Part shown: in pieces, positions 32,934 to 41,135 of the stretch | How the letters are laid out: each line of letters opens with the position of its first letter | Position numbering within the stretch: the stretch's first letter is position 1 | DNA from: Roseibium aggregatum | Lineage (GTDB): Bacteria; Pseudomonadota; Alphaproteobacteria; Rhizobiales; Stappiaceae | NCBI RefSeq assembly: GCF_017309185.1 | Contig: NZ_JAEKJZ010000001.1 | Coordinates: 558,001-622,000 of the forward strand | Length of the DNA stretch: 64,000 nt | Direction: 5' to 3' | Made by a program: the position numbers and the translations under genes | The notes under the pieces: generated by a model | The model's input: only the letters and a program-made list of their open reading frames with translations | What the model was told of the DNA's origin: nothing | Database searches by the model: none

Positions 32934-34253
32934 TCATGTGTCGAGGATTTCCGTATCGTCGATTTTGATGTCGAAACCTTCCAGCCCGACGTAACGCCGC
33001 TCACGGGAGGCCAACAGGCGGATCGAGCTGACGCCGAGGTCCTTGAGGATCTGCGCGCCGAGACCAACCTCTCGCCATTGTTCCTGTCTAGCTTGCGCGG
33101 AGCTGTGCTCCTCGGTGTCCGCCGCCTCGAAATCCGACCGGGCGCGCTTGGACTGGATGGCGACACCCACCGAACCTTCCCGCAGATAGACGATGACACC
33201 CCGGCCGCGATCCGCGAAATGCCGCATGATATTGTCGAGCGACTGCGCTTCGCCGAACACGTCGTCGAGAACGGATTCCAGTTGCAGCCGTACCGGGACG
33301 CTGCGCCCGTCGAGAATATCGCCATAGACGATCGCGACATGGTGCATCGGGTCGTAGGGCGTGGAATAGGTCATGGCATAGGCAGGGCCGGCGATGGTAT
33401 CGACCGGTTGCTCGTTGACCCGTTCCACCATGCGCTCCGTGCGCTGGCGCCAGGCGATCAGGTCGGAGACAGAGACCATCTTCAGCTCGTATTCGGCAGC
33501 GAACTCGGCGACCTGCTGGCCCCGCTTGACCGTGCCGTCGTCATTGACCAGCTCGCTGATCACGCCGACTTCCTCGAGCCCGGACAGGCGGCAGAGGTCG
33601 ACAGCGGCTTCCGTGTGGCCGGAGCGGATCATCACGCCGCCTTCCTTGGCCACCAGGGGGAAGATATGGCCCGGACGGACGAAATCGTCCGCGCCGACGT
33701 TCGGATTGGCAAGCGCGCGGACCGTGGAGCAGCGCTCCTCGGCGGAAATGCCCGTGGTCAGGCCCTGGCGGTAATCGACGGAAATGGTGAAGGCGGTCGC
33801 CAGCGGCGCATCGTTTTCAGCGACCATCGGATCGAGCCTGAGCCGTCGCGCATGTGCAACCGTCATCGGCGCGCAGATGATCCCGGAGGTGTGGCGGACC
33901 ATGAAGGCCATCTGTTCCGGCGTGATTTTTGAAGCAGCGACAATCAGGTCGCCTTCATTCTCGCGGTCGTCATCGTCGGTCACGACCACCATTTCACCGC
34001 GCTCGAACGCGCGGATTGCTTCTGCGACACGGGCCTGGGACACAGGATGCTCCTTGGTTGTGGAAAGTCCGAGAAAGTCGTTTGGGGTGACGACCCCACC
34101 GGTGGCAATGGCAATCTTGCGGGCCATGTCCCGCGAGATCCATGCATTCGGGTCATTGCACAGGGCGGTCACCGAGGCAGGCGACAGATCGGCGCGGCGC
34201 GCGAAGGCGCTGCGGCTTTCTCCTGCCTGTAAAAGCCATTGATCGAGTCTCAT
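32934..34253 (-). CDS. ribB: RibBX-type riboflavin protein: Xre-like HTH + DHBP synthase + degenerate GTP cyclohydrolase II
   Basis: 439-residue three-part protein. Residues 1-64 form a Cro/CI-type helix-turn-helix (GESRSAFARRADLSPASVTA). Residues about 70-275 are 3,4-dihydroxy-2-butanone-4-phosphate synthase, with DDDDRENEGD (93-102), HTSGIICAPMT and RSGHTEAAVDL intact. Residues about 290-439 resemble GTP cyclohydrolase II but contain no cysteine, so the three zinc ligands (E. coli SECLTGD..RCDCG) are lost; the region reads LQLESVLDDVFGEAQ. This is the RibBX architecture described for proteobacteria, where the second domain is not a cyclohydrolase. The HTH is an extra. An in-frame TTG at 34289 is an alternative start. 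No FMN riboswitch fits in the 72-base gap upstream. Confidence 0.9.
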   Translation of the reverse strand: MRLDQWLLQAGESRSAFARRADLSPASVTALCNDPNAWISRDMARKIAIATGGVVTPNDFLGLSTTKEHPVSQARVAEAIRAFERGEMVVVTDDDDRENEGDLIVAASKITPEQMAFMVRHTSGIICAPMTVAHARRLRLDPMVAENDAPLATAFTISVDYRQGLTTGISAEERCSTVRALANPNVGADDFVRPGHIFPLVAKEGGVMIRSGHTEAAVDLCRLSGLEEVGVISELVNDDGTVKRGQQVAEFAAEYELKMVSVSDLIAWRQRTERMVERVNEQPVDTIAGPAYAMTYSTPYDPMHHVAIVYGDILDGRSVPVRLQLESVLDDVFGEAQSLDNIMRHFADRGRGVIVYLREGSVGVAIQSKRARSDFEAADTEEHSSAQARQEQWREVGLGAQILKDLGVSSIRLLASRERRYVGLEGFDIKIDDTEILDT

Positions 34254-34325
34254 GGACCCGCATATACGCCTCTTCTCTTTCAGTCTCAATAGAAAGAGGA
34301 AAAAAATTCAGTGATACTGAAAGTG

Positions 34326-35435
34326 TCAGGCAGGCTTTACAAACTCCACGGCACGGGAAACGAAGGCCGGTGTCATCCAGCGTTCCTGAAGCCCATGCGC
34401 GGCGCACAGGCCGGTAAGATCCTCACGCAGGTAAGATGTATAATAAGGCTCGTGAAAAAGCTGCGGAAAAACCGACAGAAGCCCGTCGTAATCCGGTACG
34501 TCGCCGGTTTGCAGACTGTCCACGAACAGGAAGGATCCGCCCGGTTTCAGGACACGGGCCACTTCCTTGATCACCGCTTTTCGGACTTTCGGTGGCAGCT
34601 CGTGAAACAGAAACACGCAGGAGACCACGTCGAGAGAGCTGTTCGCGAAGGGGAGCGCTTCGGCCATGCCGGTAACGAAGCCGGCACGCGGCGACCGGAT
34701 CCGGTCGCGGGCCACATTGAGATAGGGTTCGGAAAGGTCCAGCCCGGTTCCCTTGAGCCGCGGAAAGGCGGCGAGCGCCGGGCCCAGCAATCCGCCGGTG
34801 CCGCAGGCCAGGTCGGCATAGGCGACCCTGCGCTGATCCTTCCGTTTCAGGATCTCGGCAAAGGGCACGAGCGCGCGCCGGCGCATGGCGGCCGTCGCGC
34901 CGGAAAACAGCACGTCCACCTGAAAGTCGTAAAGCTTGGCGCTTTCTTCCGACAGCCAGCCGTCGGTCTGGAAATGAAAATTCTGGCGGTAGTAGCGGGG
35001 AAGCGCGACCGCGAAGGTCTCGGCCGTGTCGTTGACTTCCTGATGCGCGCCTGTCGCCCGGCGGCGCGCGACTTCCGGTACATCCTTGAAAAAGGCCCGA
35101 CTGGTGGCGAGCAGCTGGCGCGGGCTCATGGTGCCGTCGGAAGGCAGCGGATAAAGACCTGCCTCCACGGCCTGCAGATCGTCGGCAAACAGCTTGACGA
35201 TATCGGCGAGCATGCGCCGCTGGCTCGGGACGGGTCCTTCCGGGGTAACCTTGGGGGTCTCGGGAAGCTCCTTTTGCAGACGCCGGTTCATCCGGCGCAT
35301 GGCTTCGGAGTGCAGCGTATAGAGCGCGACCCGGCTGCCTTGATGGAGTGCATAGCGGGTTTTTCTGAAAATCCCGGGAAGCGGATGCTTCCGCAAACCC
35401 GCCGCAGCACCGGTATCGCCTTCCACCGTCGTCAT
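34326..35435 (-). CDS. Class I SAM-dependent methyltransferase
   Basis: 369-residue methyltransferase. The N-terminal 165 residues are helical and not recognised; the SAM domain starts at about 195 with VAYADLACGTGGLLGP (motif I), followed by GTGLDLSEPYLNVARD, SLDVVSCVFLFHELP and LKPGGSFLFVDSL. It begins four bases after rumA ends, an obvious operon link, and is followed by ribB. The FHELPPKVRKAV pattern is seen in small-molecule and quinone methyltransferases; the substrate cannot be told. Confidence 0.82.
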   Translation of the reverse strand: MTTVEGDTGAAAGLRKHPLPGIFRKTRYALHQGSRVALYTLHSEAMRRMNRRLQKELPETPKVTPEGPVPSQRRMLADIVKLFADDLQAVEAGLYPLPSDGTMSPRQLLATSRAFFKDVPEVARRRATGAHQEVNDTAETFAVALPRYYRQNFHFQTDGWLSEESAKLYDFQVDVLFSGATAAMRRRALVPFAEILKRKDQRRVAYADLACGTGGLLGPALAAFPRLKGTGLDLSEPYLNVARDRIRSPRAGFVTGMAEALPFANSSLDVVSCVFLFHELPPKVRKAVIKEVARVLKPGGSFLFVDSLQTGDVPDYDGLLSVFPQLFHEPYYTSYLREDLTGLCAAHGLQERWMTPAFVSRAVEFVKPA

Positions 35436-35438
35436 GGC

Positions 35439-36671
35439 TCACTCCCGTTTTAAGACCGCCACAACCTCAATATGGGGCGAAAACTGGAACTGGTCCACGG
35501 GTGTGACGCTTTGCAGCGCATAGCCACCGTCGAGCAGGATCCTGAGGTCGCGCGCGAGGGTCGCCGGATTGCAGGAGACCGCGACGATCGTTTCCACCCT
35601 GGAAAGGGCCAGTTGCTCCGCTTGCGCCTGCGCGCCGGCTCTTGGCGGGTCGAAGACGACCGCGTCGAAGGCCTCCAGTTCGTCGCGCACCAGCGGGCGG
35701 CGGGAGAGGTCGCGCCTTTCGAAAGTGACCCTCTTCAGCCCCTGGGCCCTGCGCAGCGCCGTGTCGAAGGCCGCGATCGCCGCCTTGTCGCCCTCGACCG
35801 CGTGCACATTGGCCGTGCGGGCCAGACGCAGGGCGAAGGTGCCGGCGCCGGAAAACAGGTCGGCCACCTCTTTCGCCTTGCCGACCCCGTTCAGGACGAG
35901 GCGGGACAAGACGTCTTCCGCCGCGAGCGTTGCCTGGGTAAAGCCGCCGGGCGCGGCGACAAGGCCGATGCCGCCCATGTCGAGCATCGGCGGCCGGATT
36001 TCCAGGAGGACTTCGCCGTTCACCGAAAGACGGGCCAGATCCATTTCGACCGTTTTCTGGGAAAGGCCGGGGATCTTGCGCTCGTAAGCCTTGTCGGCGT
36101 TATCGATGGCGACGTCCAGTCCCGCTGTCGTCGCAAGAACGGTGAGGCGCAACTCACCCTTTTTCGGCAGCACCTCGGACGCCAGGGTTTTCAGGCCGGG
36201 CAGGGCCTTGACGATCGCCGGGTCGAGAACCGGGCATTCGCGAATGTCGACCAGGCGGTGGCTTGCCTTTTCGTGATAGCCGAGCAGGGTGTGGCGTCCG
36301 GCGCGGGTCGCCGTCAGAACGGCCCGGCGGCGGCCGCCGGCCGTGGCCGCCAAGGTGTTGGCCGCAGGCGTTTCGATGCCGCGTCCGGCCAGCGCCTTTT
36401 CGACAAGGCCGCGTTTCCAGGCAAGATAGGGCTTTTCGGCAAGATGCTGCAGGGAACAGCCGCCGCAGCGTTCATAGTGCGCACAGACAGGTTCTATCCG
36501 GTCCGGCGAGGGGGCCGCGATCTCCGGGTTCAGGGCGCGTCCGCCCTTGACGTCCGCACGGACGGTCTCGCCCGGCAGGGCACCCGCCACGAAGACCGGC
36601 CCGTCTTCCGTCTGCGCGATGCCGTCGCCACGGTGACCGAGGTCGGTGATCAAAAGGTCTCTCTCTCTCAT
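35439..36671 (-). CDS. Class I RNA (uracil-5-)methyltransferase, RumA/RlmD family
   Basis: 410-residue tRNA/rRNA m5U methyltransferase. An N-terminal TRAM-type segment is followed by an iron-sulfur cluster site CX5CX2C (Cys63, Cys69, Cys72; VCAHYERCGGCS) with a fourth Cys further on, then the SAM domain (VADLFSGAGTFAL) and the catalytic loop VSCNPATLARDL, where the cysteine attacks uracil C6. Target is probably 23S rRNA, but tRNA cannot be excluded. It heads a minus-strand operon with the methyltransferase and ribB. In rhizobia, as I recall, the homologue is next to tlyA; here the two are separated by a sugar dehydrogenase cassette. Confidence 0.9.
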   Translation of the reverse strand: MRERDLLITDLGHRGDGIAQTEDGPVFVAGALPGETVRADVKGGRALNPEIAAPSPDRIEPVCAHYERCGGCSLQHLAEKPYLAWKRGLVEKALAGRGIETPAANTLAATAGGRRRAVLTATRAGRHTLLGYHEKASHRLVDIRECPVLDPAIVKALPGLKTLASEVLPKKGELRLTVLATTAGLDVAIDNADKAYERKIPGLSQKTVEMDLARLSVNGEVLLEIRPPMLDMGGIGLVAAPGGFTQATLAAEDVLSRLVLNGVGKAKEVADLFSGAGTFALRLARTANVHAVEGDKAAIAAFDTALRRAQGLKRVTFERRDLSRRPLVRDELEAFDAVVFDPPRAGAQAQAEQLALSRVETIVAVSCNPATLARDLRILLDGGYALQSVTPVDQFQFSPHIEVVAVLKRE

Positions 36672-36916
36672 GGGGGAGCGATAGCGCCAAGAGGAGCGGG
36701 GGGCAAGGCGTTTGCGCTTTCATGCCGGGCCTCGCGAGCTGTTTTGCTTTCGCGAAACCGGGCGTCCAGCCGTGCCGGAAGGGAAAAGCAGTTATTCCCG
36801 TTGCGGGTATTGTCAGGATAAATTGAAAGTTGAACTGCGCGTCGGAAGAAACTAGCCTCAAGAATGCCGGAAAATGAAAACACAAAATATTCATTCCGGC
36901 TACTTGGGAGGAAGGA

Positions 36917-38170
36917 ATGAAGACCTTTTTGACGACAGTGGCCGCAGCCTCGCTGCTGGCCAGCAGCGCACTTGCGCAAACCGCCGGACTGCCGGACAAC
37001 CTGGCCAAGCTCGGCGCCTTCAAGACAACCGGTGTAACGGACTTTACCGTTGTCGAGCAGACCGGGCCTTTCGCCGACGGCATCAGGAAAAACCTCGAGC
37101 GGATCACGCTGCCGGACGGCTTCAAGATCGAACTCTACGCGGTCGTGCCCGACGCGCGCCACATGGCGGTCGGCCCTCAGGGCATCGTGACCTTCGTCGG
37201 CACCCGCAAGACCGAGGTCTGGGCGGTTACCGACCGCAACAAGGATCGGGTTGCGGACGAGGTGAAGAACTTCGCTCCGTCGCTCACCAAGGCGATCCCG
37301 AACGGGCCCTGCTTCACCAAGGACGGGTTTCTGATCATAGCGGAACAGAACCGCGTTCTGCTCTATCCGGCGGCCGAGTTCTTCTATGAAAGCCCGGACG
37401 TGGTGGCCGTGCCGATTGTTCCGGGTGGCGAACTGGTCCCGCCGGAAGAAGAGAGCTACAACCACACCGCGCGGGTCTGCAAGATCGGCCCGGACGGCAA
37501 GGTCTATATCTCGCTCGGCCAGCCGTTCAACGTGTTTGCGCCGGAGAAGATGGATCTTTACAACGAGGTCGGCATCGGCGGCATGATCCGGATGAACATG
37601 GACGGATCGGAACGCGAGGTCTACACCCGCGGCATTCGCAACTCGGTCGGTCACGATTTCCATCCGGTGACCGGCGAGCTCTGGTTCACCGACAACCAGG
37701 TCGACGGCATGGGGGACGACATCCCGCCGGGCGAGTTGAACCGCCAGACCGCAATGGGCCAGCATTTCGGCTTCCCCTGGTACGGTGGCGGACATGTGCG
37801 CACCAACGAATACGCGGAAAGCGATCCGCCGGCGGATGTCGTGTTCCCGGCTGTCGAGATGACGGCTCATGCCGCCGATCTCGGCATGACCTTCTACACC
37901 GGCAAGATGTTCCCGGATAAGTACAAGAACGCGATCTTCTCCGCCCAGCACGGCTCCTGGAACCGGACCACGCCGGTCGGCGCGCGCGTCATGGTCACCT
38001 TCATCGATGAAGACGGCAATGCCACCAGCGAACCCTTCGCCGAAGGCTGGATCGACGAGAACGACGAGTATCTCGGCCGTCCGGTCGACGTCGCGCAGTT
38101 GCGTGACGGCTCCATCCTGGTCTCCGACGACCTCGCCGGCGCGATCTACCGGATCAGCTACGGCGAATGA
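36917..38170 (+). CDS. PQQ-dependent sugar dehydrogenase-like protein (sorbosone dehydrogenase family)
   Basis: 417-residue periplasmic beta-propeller protein of the sGDH/sorbosone dehydrogenase family. Sec signal peptide at 1-20 (cleaved after ALA). The propeller shows the family pattern: LPDGFKIELYA, ADVVFPAVEM, the active-site-like region GIRNSVGHDFHPVTGELWFTDNQ (split over about 235-257) and HGSWNRTTPVGARV near the C terminus. It overlaps the following dihaem cytochrome c gene by four bases (ATGA), so the cytochrome is its likely electron acceptor. Substrate unknown (aldose or polyol). PQQ biosynthesis genes are not in the window. Confidence 0.87.
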   Translation: MKTFLTTVAAASLLASSALAQTAGLPDNLAKLGAFKTTGVTDFTVVEQTGPFADGIRKNLERITLPDGFKIELYAVVPDARHMAVGPQGIVTFVGTRKTEVWAVTDRNKDRVADEVKNFAPSLTKAIPNGPCFTKDGFLIIAEQNRVLLYPAAEFFYESPDVVAVPIVPGGELVPPEEESYNHTARVCKIGPDGKVYISLGQPFNVFAPEKMDLYNEVGIGGMIRMNMDGSEREVYTRGIRNSVGHDFHPVTGELWFTDNQVDGMGDDIPPGELNRQTAMGQHFGFPWYGGGHVRTNEYAESDPPADVVFPAVEMTAHAADLGMTFYTGKMFPDKYKNAIFSAQHGSWNRTTPVGARVMVTFIDEDGNATSEPFAEGWIDENDEYLGRPVDVAQLRDGSILVSDDLAGAIYRISYGE

Positions 38171-38751
38171 TGCGGGCAGCCCTCCTGAGCCTCGGCGTGG
38201 TTCTCCACGCCGGGGCGCTTCCGGCCGCCGAATTGCCTGAAGGCGATCCGCAGGCCGGCCGAAAACAGGCAGGCTCCTGCCGGACCTGCCACGGGATCGA
38301 CGGTTTCGCGACCATCCCGATCGCTCCTCATATCGGCGGCGAACCGGCATCCTATATCGAGCATCAGCTCACCGCGTTTCGCGAGGGGACGCGTGAGCAC
38401 GAAATGATGAGCGTGGTGGCCAAGAGCCTCGACGACCAGAAGATCGCCAATCTGGCGGCCTGGTTCGCCAATCACGACGTGACCACGACGCTCACCCGCG
38501 ACGAAGCCCAGGCTCCGGAAGCCTGCGTCGCCTGTCATGGCGTCGACGGTATTTCGCAACTGGAAGACGCGCCGAACCTTGCCGGGGAAACCACGATCTA
38601 CATCGACACCCAGCTCAAGGCCTTCCGAAACGGCAAGCGGACACACGAGATCATGAGCGAGATCGCCGCCGACATGAGCGACGACGAAATCCGCGCCGCG
38701 GCGGAATGGTACGCTTCGGTGAAGATCGCGATTTCCGCGAAGGGGGGGTAG
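38167..38751 (+). CDS. Dihaem c-type cytochrome
   Basis: 194-residue periplasmic cytochrome of the cytochrome c4/c553 type with two haem motifs: CRTCH (about residues 38-42) and CVACH (about 120-124), each followed by GIDG or GVDG. Two homologous halves are evident (YIEHQLTAFREGTREHEMMS against YIDTQLKAFRNGKRTHEIMS), giving Met ligands EMM and EIM. Signal peptide at about 1-20. Start overlaps the dehydrogenase stop by four bases, indicating translational coupling. It should carry electrons from the dehydrogenase to the respiratory chain. Confidence 0.93.
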   Translation: MMRAALLSLGVVLHAGALPAAELPEGDPQAGRKQAGSCRTCHGIDGFATIPIAPHIGGEPASYIEHQLTAFREGTREHEMMSVVAKSLDDQKIANLAAWFANHDVTTTLTRDEAQAPEACVACHGVDGISQLEDAPNLAGETTIYIDTQLKAFRNGKRTHEIMSEIAADMSDDEIRAAAEWYASVKIAISAKGG

Positions 38752-38837
38752 GGGCGGCAAAGGGCGCGGCCGCTGAAAACTGAGTCAGCGGCTCTCTGTT
38801 CCGATTACGCTCAGGAGAAACACTGGTTGTCGTCCCG

Positions 38838-38933
38838 GTTTTGCGCAGCAATGACCGGGATCCAGTACTCCGCGAGTCTGCTGGAACCGCATCGCTTGCG
38901 TTTACTGGGTCCCTGCCTGCGCAGGGATGACAA
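38838..38933 (+). repeat. Dispersed intergenic palindromic repeat, copy B
   Basis: An element related to 6446-6552. Its core GCGTTTACTGGGTCCCTGCC begins at 38898 and continues into a hairpin CCCTGC/GCAGGG, ending GGATGACAA. The left part carries GTCGTCCCGG and CCGGGATCC arms. It lies between the cytochrome c gene and the convergent tlyA gene. Confidence 0.65.
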
Positions 38934-38959
38934 GGAGAGGCTCCCACGCTTCAGTGGAC

Positions 38960-39700
38960 CTACCCGCTTTTCTTCCCGCAAAGAAGCCACTCCGCGTTGC
39001 CGTCGCCGCCTTTGACGGGCGAGGGCACAAGATCGCCGGCCTGCCAGTCGGGAACGGTGCCGAGCCAGATTTGCAAGTCTTTCGCGGTGTCCGCCGCGAT
39101 CTGCGGGTCGACCAGACCTCCCTTGCCGATGTTGTCCCTGCCGGCCTCGAACTGGGGCTTGACCAGAAACACCCCTTCCGCGCCTGGCGCGGCAAGGGCA
39201 AGCGCCGGAGGCAGCGCGAGTTTCAAGGATATGAAGCTGACGTCGGAGACCACGAGGTCCGGACGGTCGCCGCCAAGATGCGCCGCCTCAAGATCGCGGG
39301 CATTGAGGCCTTCCCGGACGGCGATCTTGGGATGGTTGCGCAGAGTTTCGTGCAATTGCCCGTGGCCGACATCTATGGCGTGCACCCGGGCTGCGCCCCG
39401 CTCCAGAAGCACCTGGGTGAATCCGCCCGTCGAGGCGCCGATATCGAGACAGATCCTGTCTTCCGGATCGACACCGAAGCGCGCGAGACCTTCAATCAGT
39501 TTCAGCGCGGCGCGGGACACGTAGTGCGCCGCAGGGTCCGCGACCTCGACCCGAGCGTCCGGACCGGTCTTTTGAGAGGGTTTCGTCGCCGGCGTGCCGT
39601 CCACCGTCACGGTGCCGCGCAGGATCGCGTCGCGGGCCCGGGCCCGGCTCGGAAACAGGCCAAGGTCCACGAGATGCTGGTCGAGGCGTTGGTTGGACAT
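38960..39700 (-). CDS. tlyA: TlyA family rRNA (cytidine-2'-O)-methyltransferase / hemolysin-like
   Basis: 246-residue TlyA homologue. An N-terminal S4 RNA-binding domain (QRLDQHLVDLGLFPSRARARD, split 3-24) is followed by a SAM-binding RrmJ/FtsJ-type domain: ICLDIGASTGGFTQVLL (motif I), VHAIDVGHGQL and DLVVSDVSFISL, with lysine in FLVKPQFEAGR. TlyA of mycobacteria 2'-O-methylates cytidines in 16S and 23S rRNA. It is the last gene of a minus-strand run with the copper cassette, 43 bases after a small membrane protein. In rhizobia, as I recall, it is next to dxs. Confidence 0.9.
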   Translation of the reverse strand: MSNQRLDQHLVDLGLFPSRARARDAILRGTVTVDGTPATKPSQKTGPDARVEVADPAAHYVSRAALKLIEGLARFGVDPEDRICLDIGASTGGFTQVLLERGAARVHAIDVGHGQLHETLRNHPKIAVREGLNARDLEAAHLGGDRPDLVVSDVSFISLKLALPPALALAAPGAEGVFLVKPQFEAGRDNIGKGGLVDPQIAADTAKDLQIWLGTVPDWQAGDLVPSPVKGGDGNAEWLLCGKKSG

Positions 39701-39743
39701 TCGGACACTCGAAAAGCAGTCAGCGGGGAGAAGCGTTTCAGTC

Positions 39744-39881
39744 TTAGCCGAAACAGCTTGCGATGGCGGAAATCAGCCGGTCCGCGTAGATACGCTCACC
39801 TGCATAGAGCCACAACATGACCGACAGCGCGACAAGAACCGTCGCGCCGGCGGTGAGGCCAATATAAAGCGGCATTCGCAT
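39744..39881 (-). CDS. Small single-pass membrane protein (45 aa) in the copper cassette
   Basis: A 45-residue frame starting MRMPLYIGLTAGATVLVAL with one membrane helix (about 4-27) and a short C-terminal tail (ERIYADRLISAIASCFG) with one Cys. It begins 24 bases after the SCO gene stop and ends 43 bases before tlyA on the same strand. An alternative start is the Met at codon 3 (39875). The ribosome site is weak (GAAG). The length, hydrophobic pattern and position make it a credible small gene; no family is recognised. Confidence 0.55.
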   Translation of the reverse strand: MRMPLYIGLTAGATVLVALSVMLWLYAGERIYADRLISAIASCFG

Positions 39882-39905
39882 ATCTTCAGGCTCGCCAGCA
39901 CCGGT

Positions 39906-40532
39906 TCACGAAGAAGCGGCCGCGTTGTCGATCAGCCGGCGCAGCTTCTTCAGGGCAGTTTCCTCCGCTTCCCCGTAAGCGATGGTGCCGACGAACTTGT
40001 GGTCGGCATTCATCAGGTAGACGGCGGCGGAATGGTCCATCGTGTAGTCGCCGTCGTCAAGGGGAACCTTGCGCGCATAGACACGGTAGGCCTTCAGGAT
40101 GACATCGATCTGCTCCCGGGTTCCCGTCAGCGGCTGGATGCGTTTGTCGAAGGCCCAGACATAGTCGCGCATCACGTCGGGGGTGTCGCGTTCCGGATCG
40201 ACGGTGACATAGGCATAGTTCAGTTTGTCGGCATCCTCCCCGAGGGCCTCCATCCAGCCCTGCATTTCGGCAAGTGTGGTGGGACAGACGTCGGGGCAGT
40301 AGGTAAAGCCGAAAAACATCAGCGTCGGCTTACCGGCAAAGGTCTTTTCCGTAACGGTTTCGCCCGAGCCGTTGACAAGCTCGAACGGTCCGCCGATGGC
40401 GGCCAGAGGCTCGATCAGGCCACCGGACTTGTCGCTTCCCGCCGTTTGCAGGAAGACAAGATATCCGGACACGACGGCGAGAGCGGCGACCGCCGCCCAG
40501 GCTCCGTACCGGAAGAGTTTCAGACCGGACAT
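39906..40532 (-). CDS. SCO1/SenC family copper chaperone for cytochrome oxidase
   Basis: 208-residue membrane-anchored thioredoxin-fold protein. An N-terminal helix (about 8-29) anchors it in the inner membrane. Copper ligands are present: Cys79 and Cys83 in FTYCPDVCPTT and His167 in YTMDHSAAVY. SCO proteins insert copper into, or reduce, the CuA site of cytochrome c oxidase. AGAGGAAAA precedes the ATG at 40532. It follows the PCu(A)C gene by 59 bases; PCu(A)C and SCO cooperate in CuA assembly, and this pairing is well established. Confidence 0.93.
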   Translation of the reverse strand: MSGLKLFRYGAWAAVAALAVVSGYLVFLQTAGSDKSGGLIEPLAAIGGPFELVNGSGETVTEKTFAGKPTLMFFGFTYCPDVCPTTLAEMQGWMEALGEDADKLNYAYVTVDPERDTPDVMRDYVWAFDKRIQPLTGTREQIDVILKAYRVYARKVPLDDGDYTMDHSAAVYLMNADHKFVGTIAYGEAEETALKKLRRLIDNAAASS

Positions 40533-40591
40533 GGGTTTTCCTCTTCTTGAAGATGGCGGATCGGCCGTTGTTTCGGCCGATCCGGACCGCG

Positions 40592-41098
40592 TCAATTCTT
40601 GCTGTGATCCATCTTGCTGTGATCCATCGCCCCGTGGCCCATTTCCTTGGCGCCCATTTTCGCGACGGGAAGCTCAATGGACACGTCGCCGGCTTTCTCG
40701 AAAGTCAGCACGACCGGTACCGTCGAGCCTTCCTCGAACGGCTGGCTCAGCCCCATGAACATGATGTGCAGGCCACCGGGTTGAAGGGTCACGGTCTCGC
40801 CGGCCGGGATCTCGATGCCGCCTTTCATTTCGCGCATTTTCATGATGTCGTCGATCACCGCCATTTCGTGCAGCTCCACCTTGCCGGAAACGTCGGATTT
40901 TGCCGCGACCAGGCGGTCGGCTTCGGAGCCGTTGTTGACGATTTCGATGAAACCGCCACCCGCCTTTGCCTTGGGCGGAGTAGCCCGGGTCCAGGCCTTG
41001 CTGATCGTCAGGTCACCGACAGTGTAATCCATTGCCGACACTGAGAATGAAACGAGAGTGAGGGCAGCCGCCGCCGCCAGGGTTTTCATGAAGTTCAT
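40592..41098 (-). CDS. PCu(A)C-type periplasmic copper chaperone
   Basis: 168-residue periplasmic Cu(I) chaperone. Sec signal at about 1-22 (cleaved after VSA). The copper motif is complete: His77 and Met79 in ELHEMA, then the His111 and Met113 of GGLHIMFMG, with Met residues between. The C-terminal tail is His/Met-rich (GHGAMDHSKMDHSK), which could bind extra copper. AAGGA lies seven bases before the ATG at 41098. It sits with SCO and a Cys-rich DUF2946-like protein in a copper cassette. Confidence 0.94.
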   Translation of the reverse strand: MNFMKTLAAAAALTLVSFSVSAMDYTVGDLTISKAWTRATPPKAKAGGGFIEIVNNGSEADRLVAAKSDVSGKVELHEMAVIDDIMKMREMKGGIEIPAGETVTLQPGGLHIMFMGLSQPFEEGSTVPVVLTFEKAGDVSIELPVAKMGAKEMGHGAMDHSKMDHSKN

Positions 41099-41135
41099 GA
41101 TGAAGTCCTTGATATCTGAGTTGATTTGGTTTCGG

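Noticed and set aside
34254-34325. FMN riboswitch before ribB
   Set aside because: The 72-base gap is too short for an RFN element and contains none of its conserved loops.
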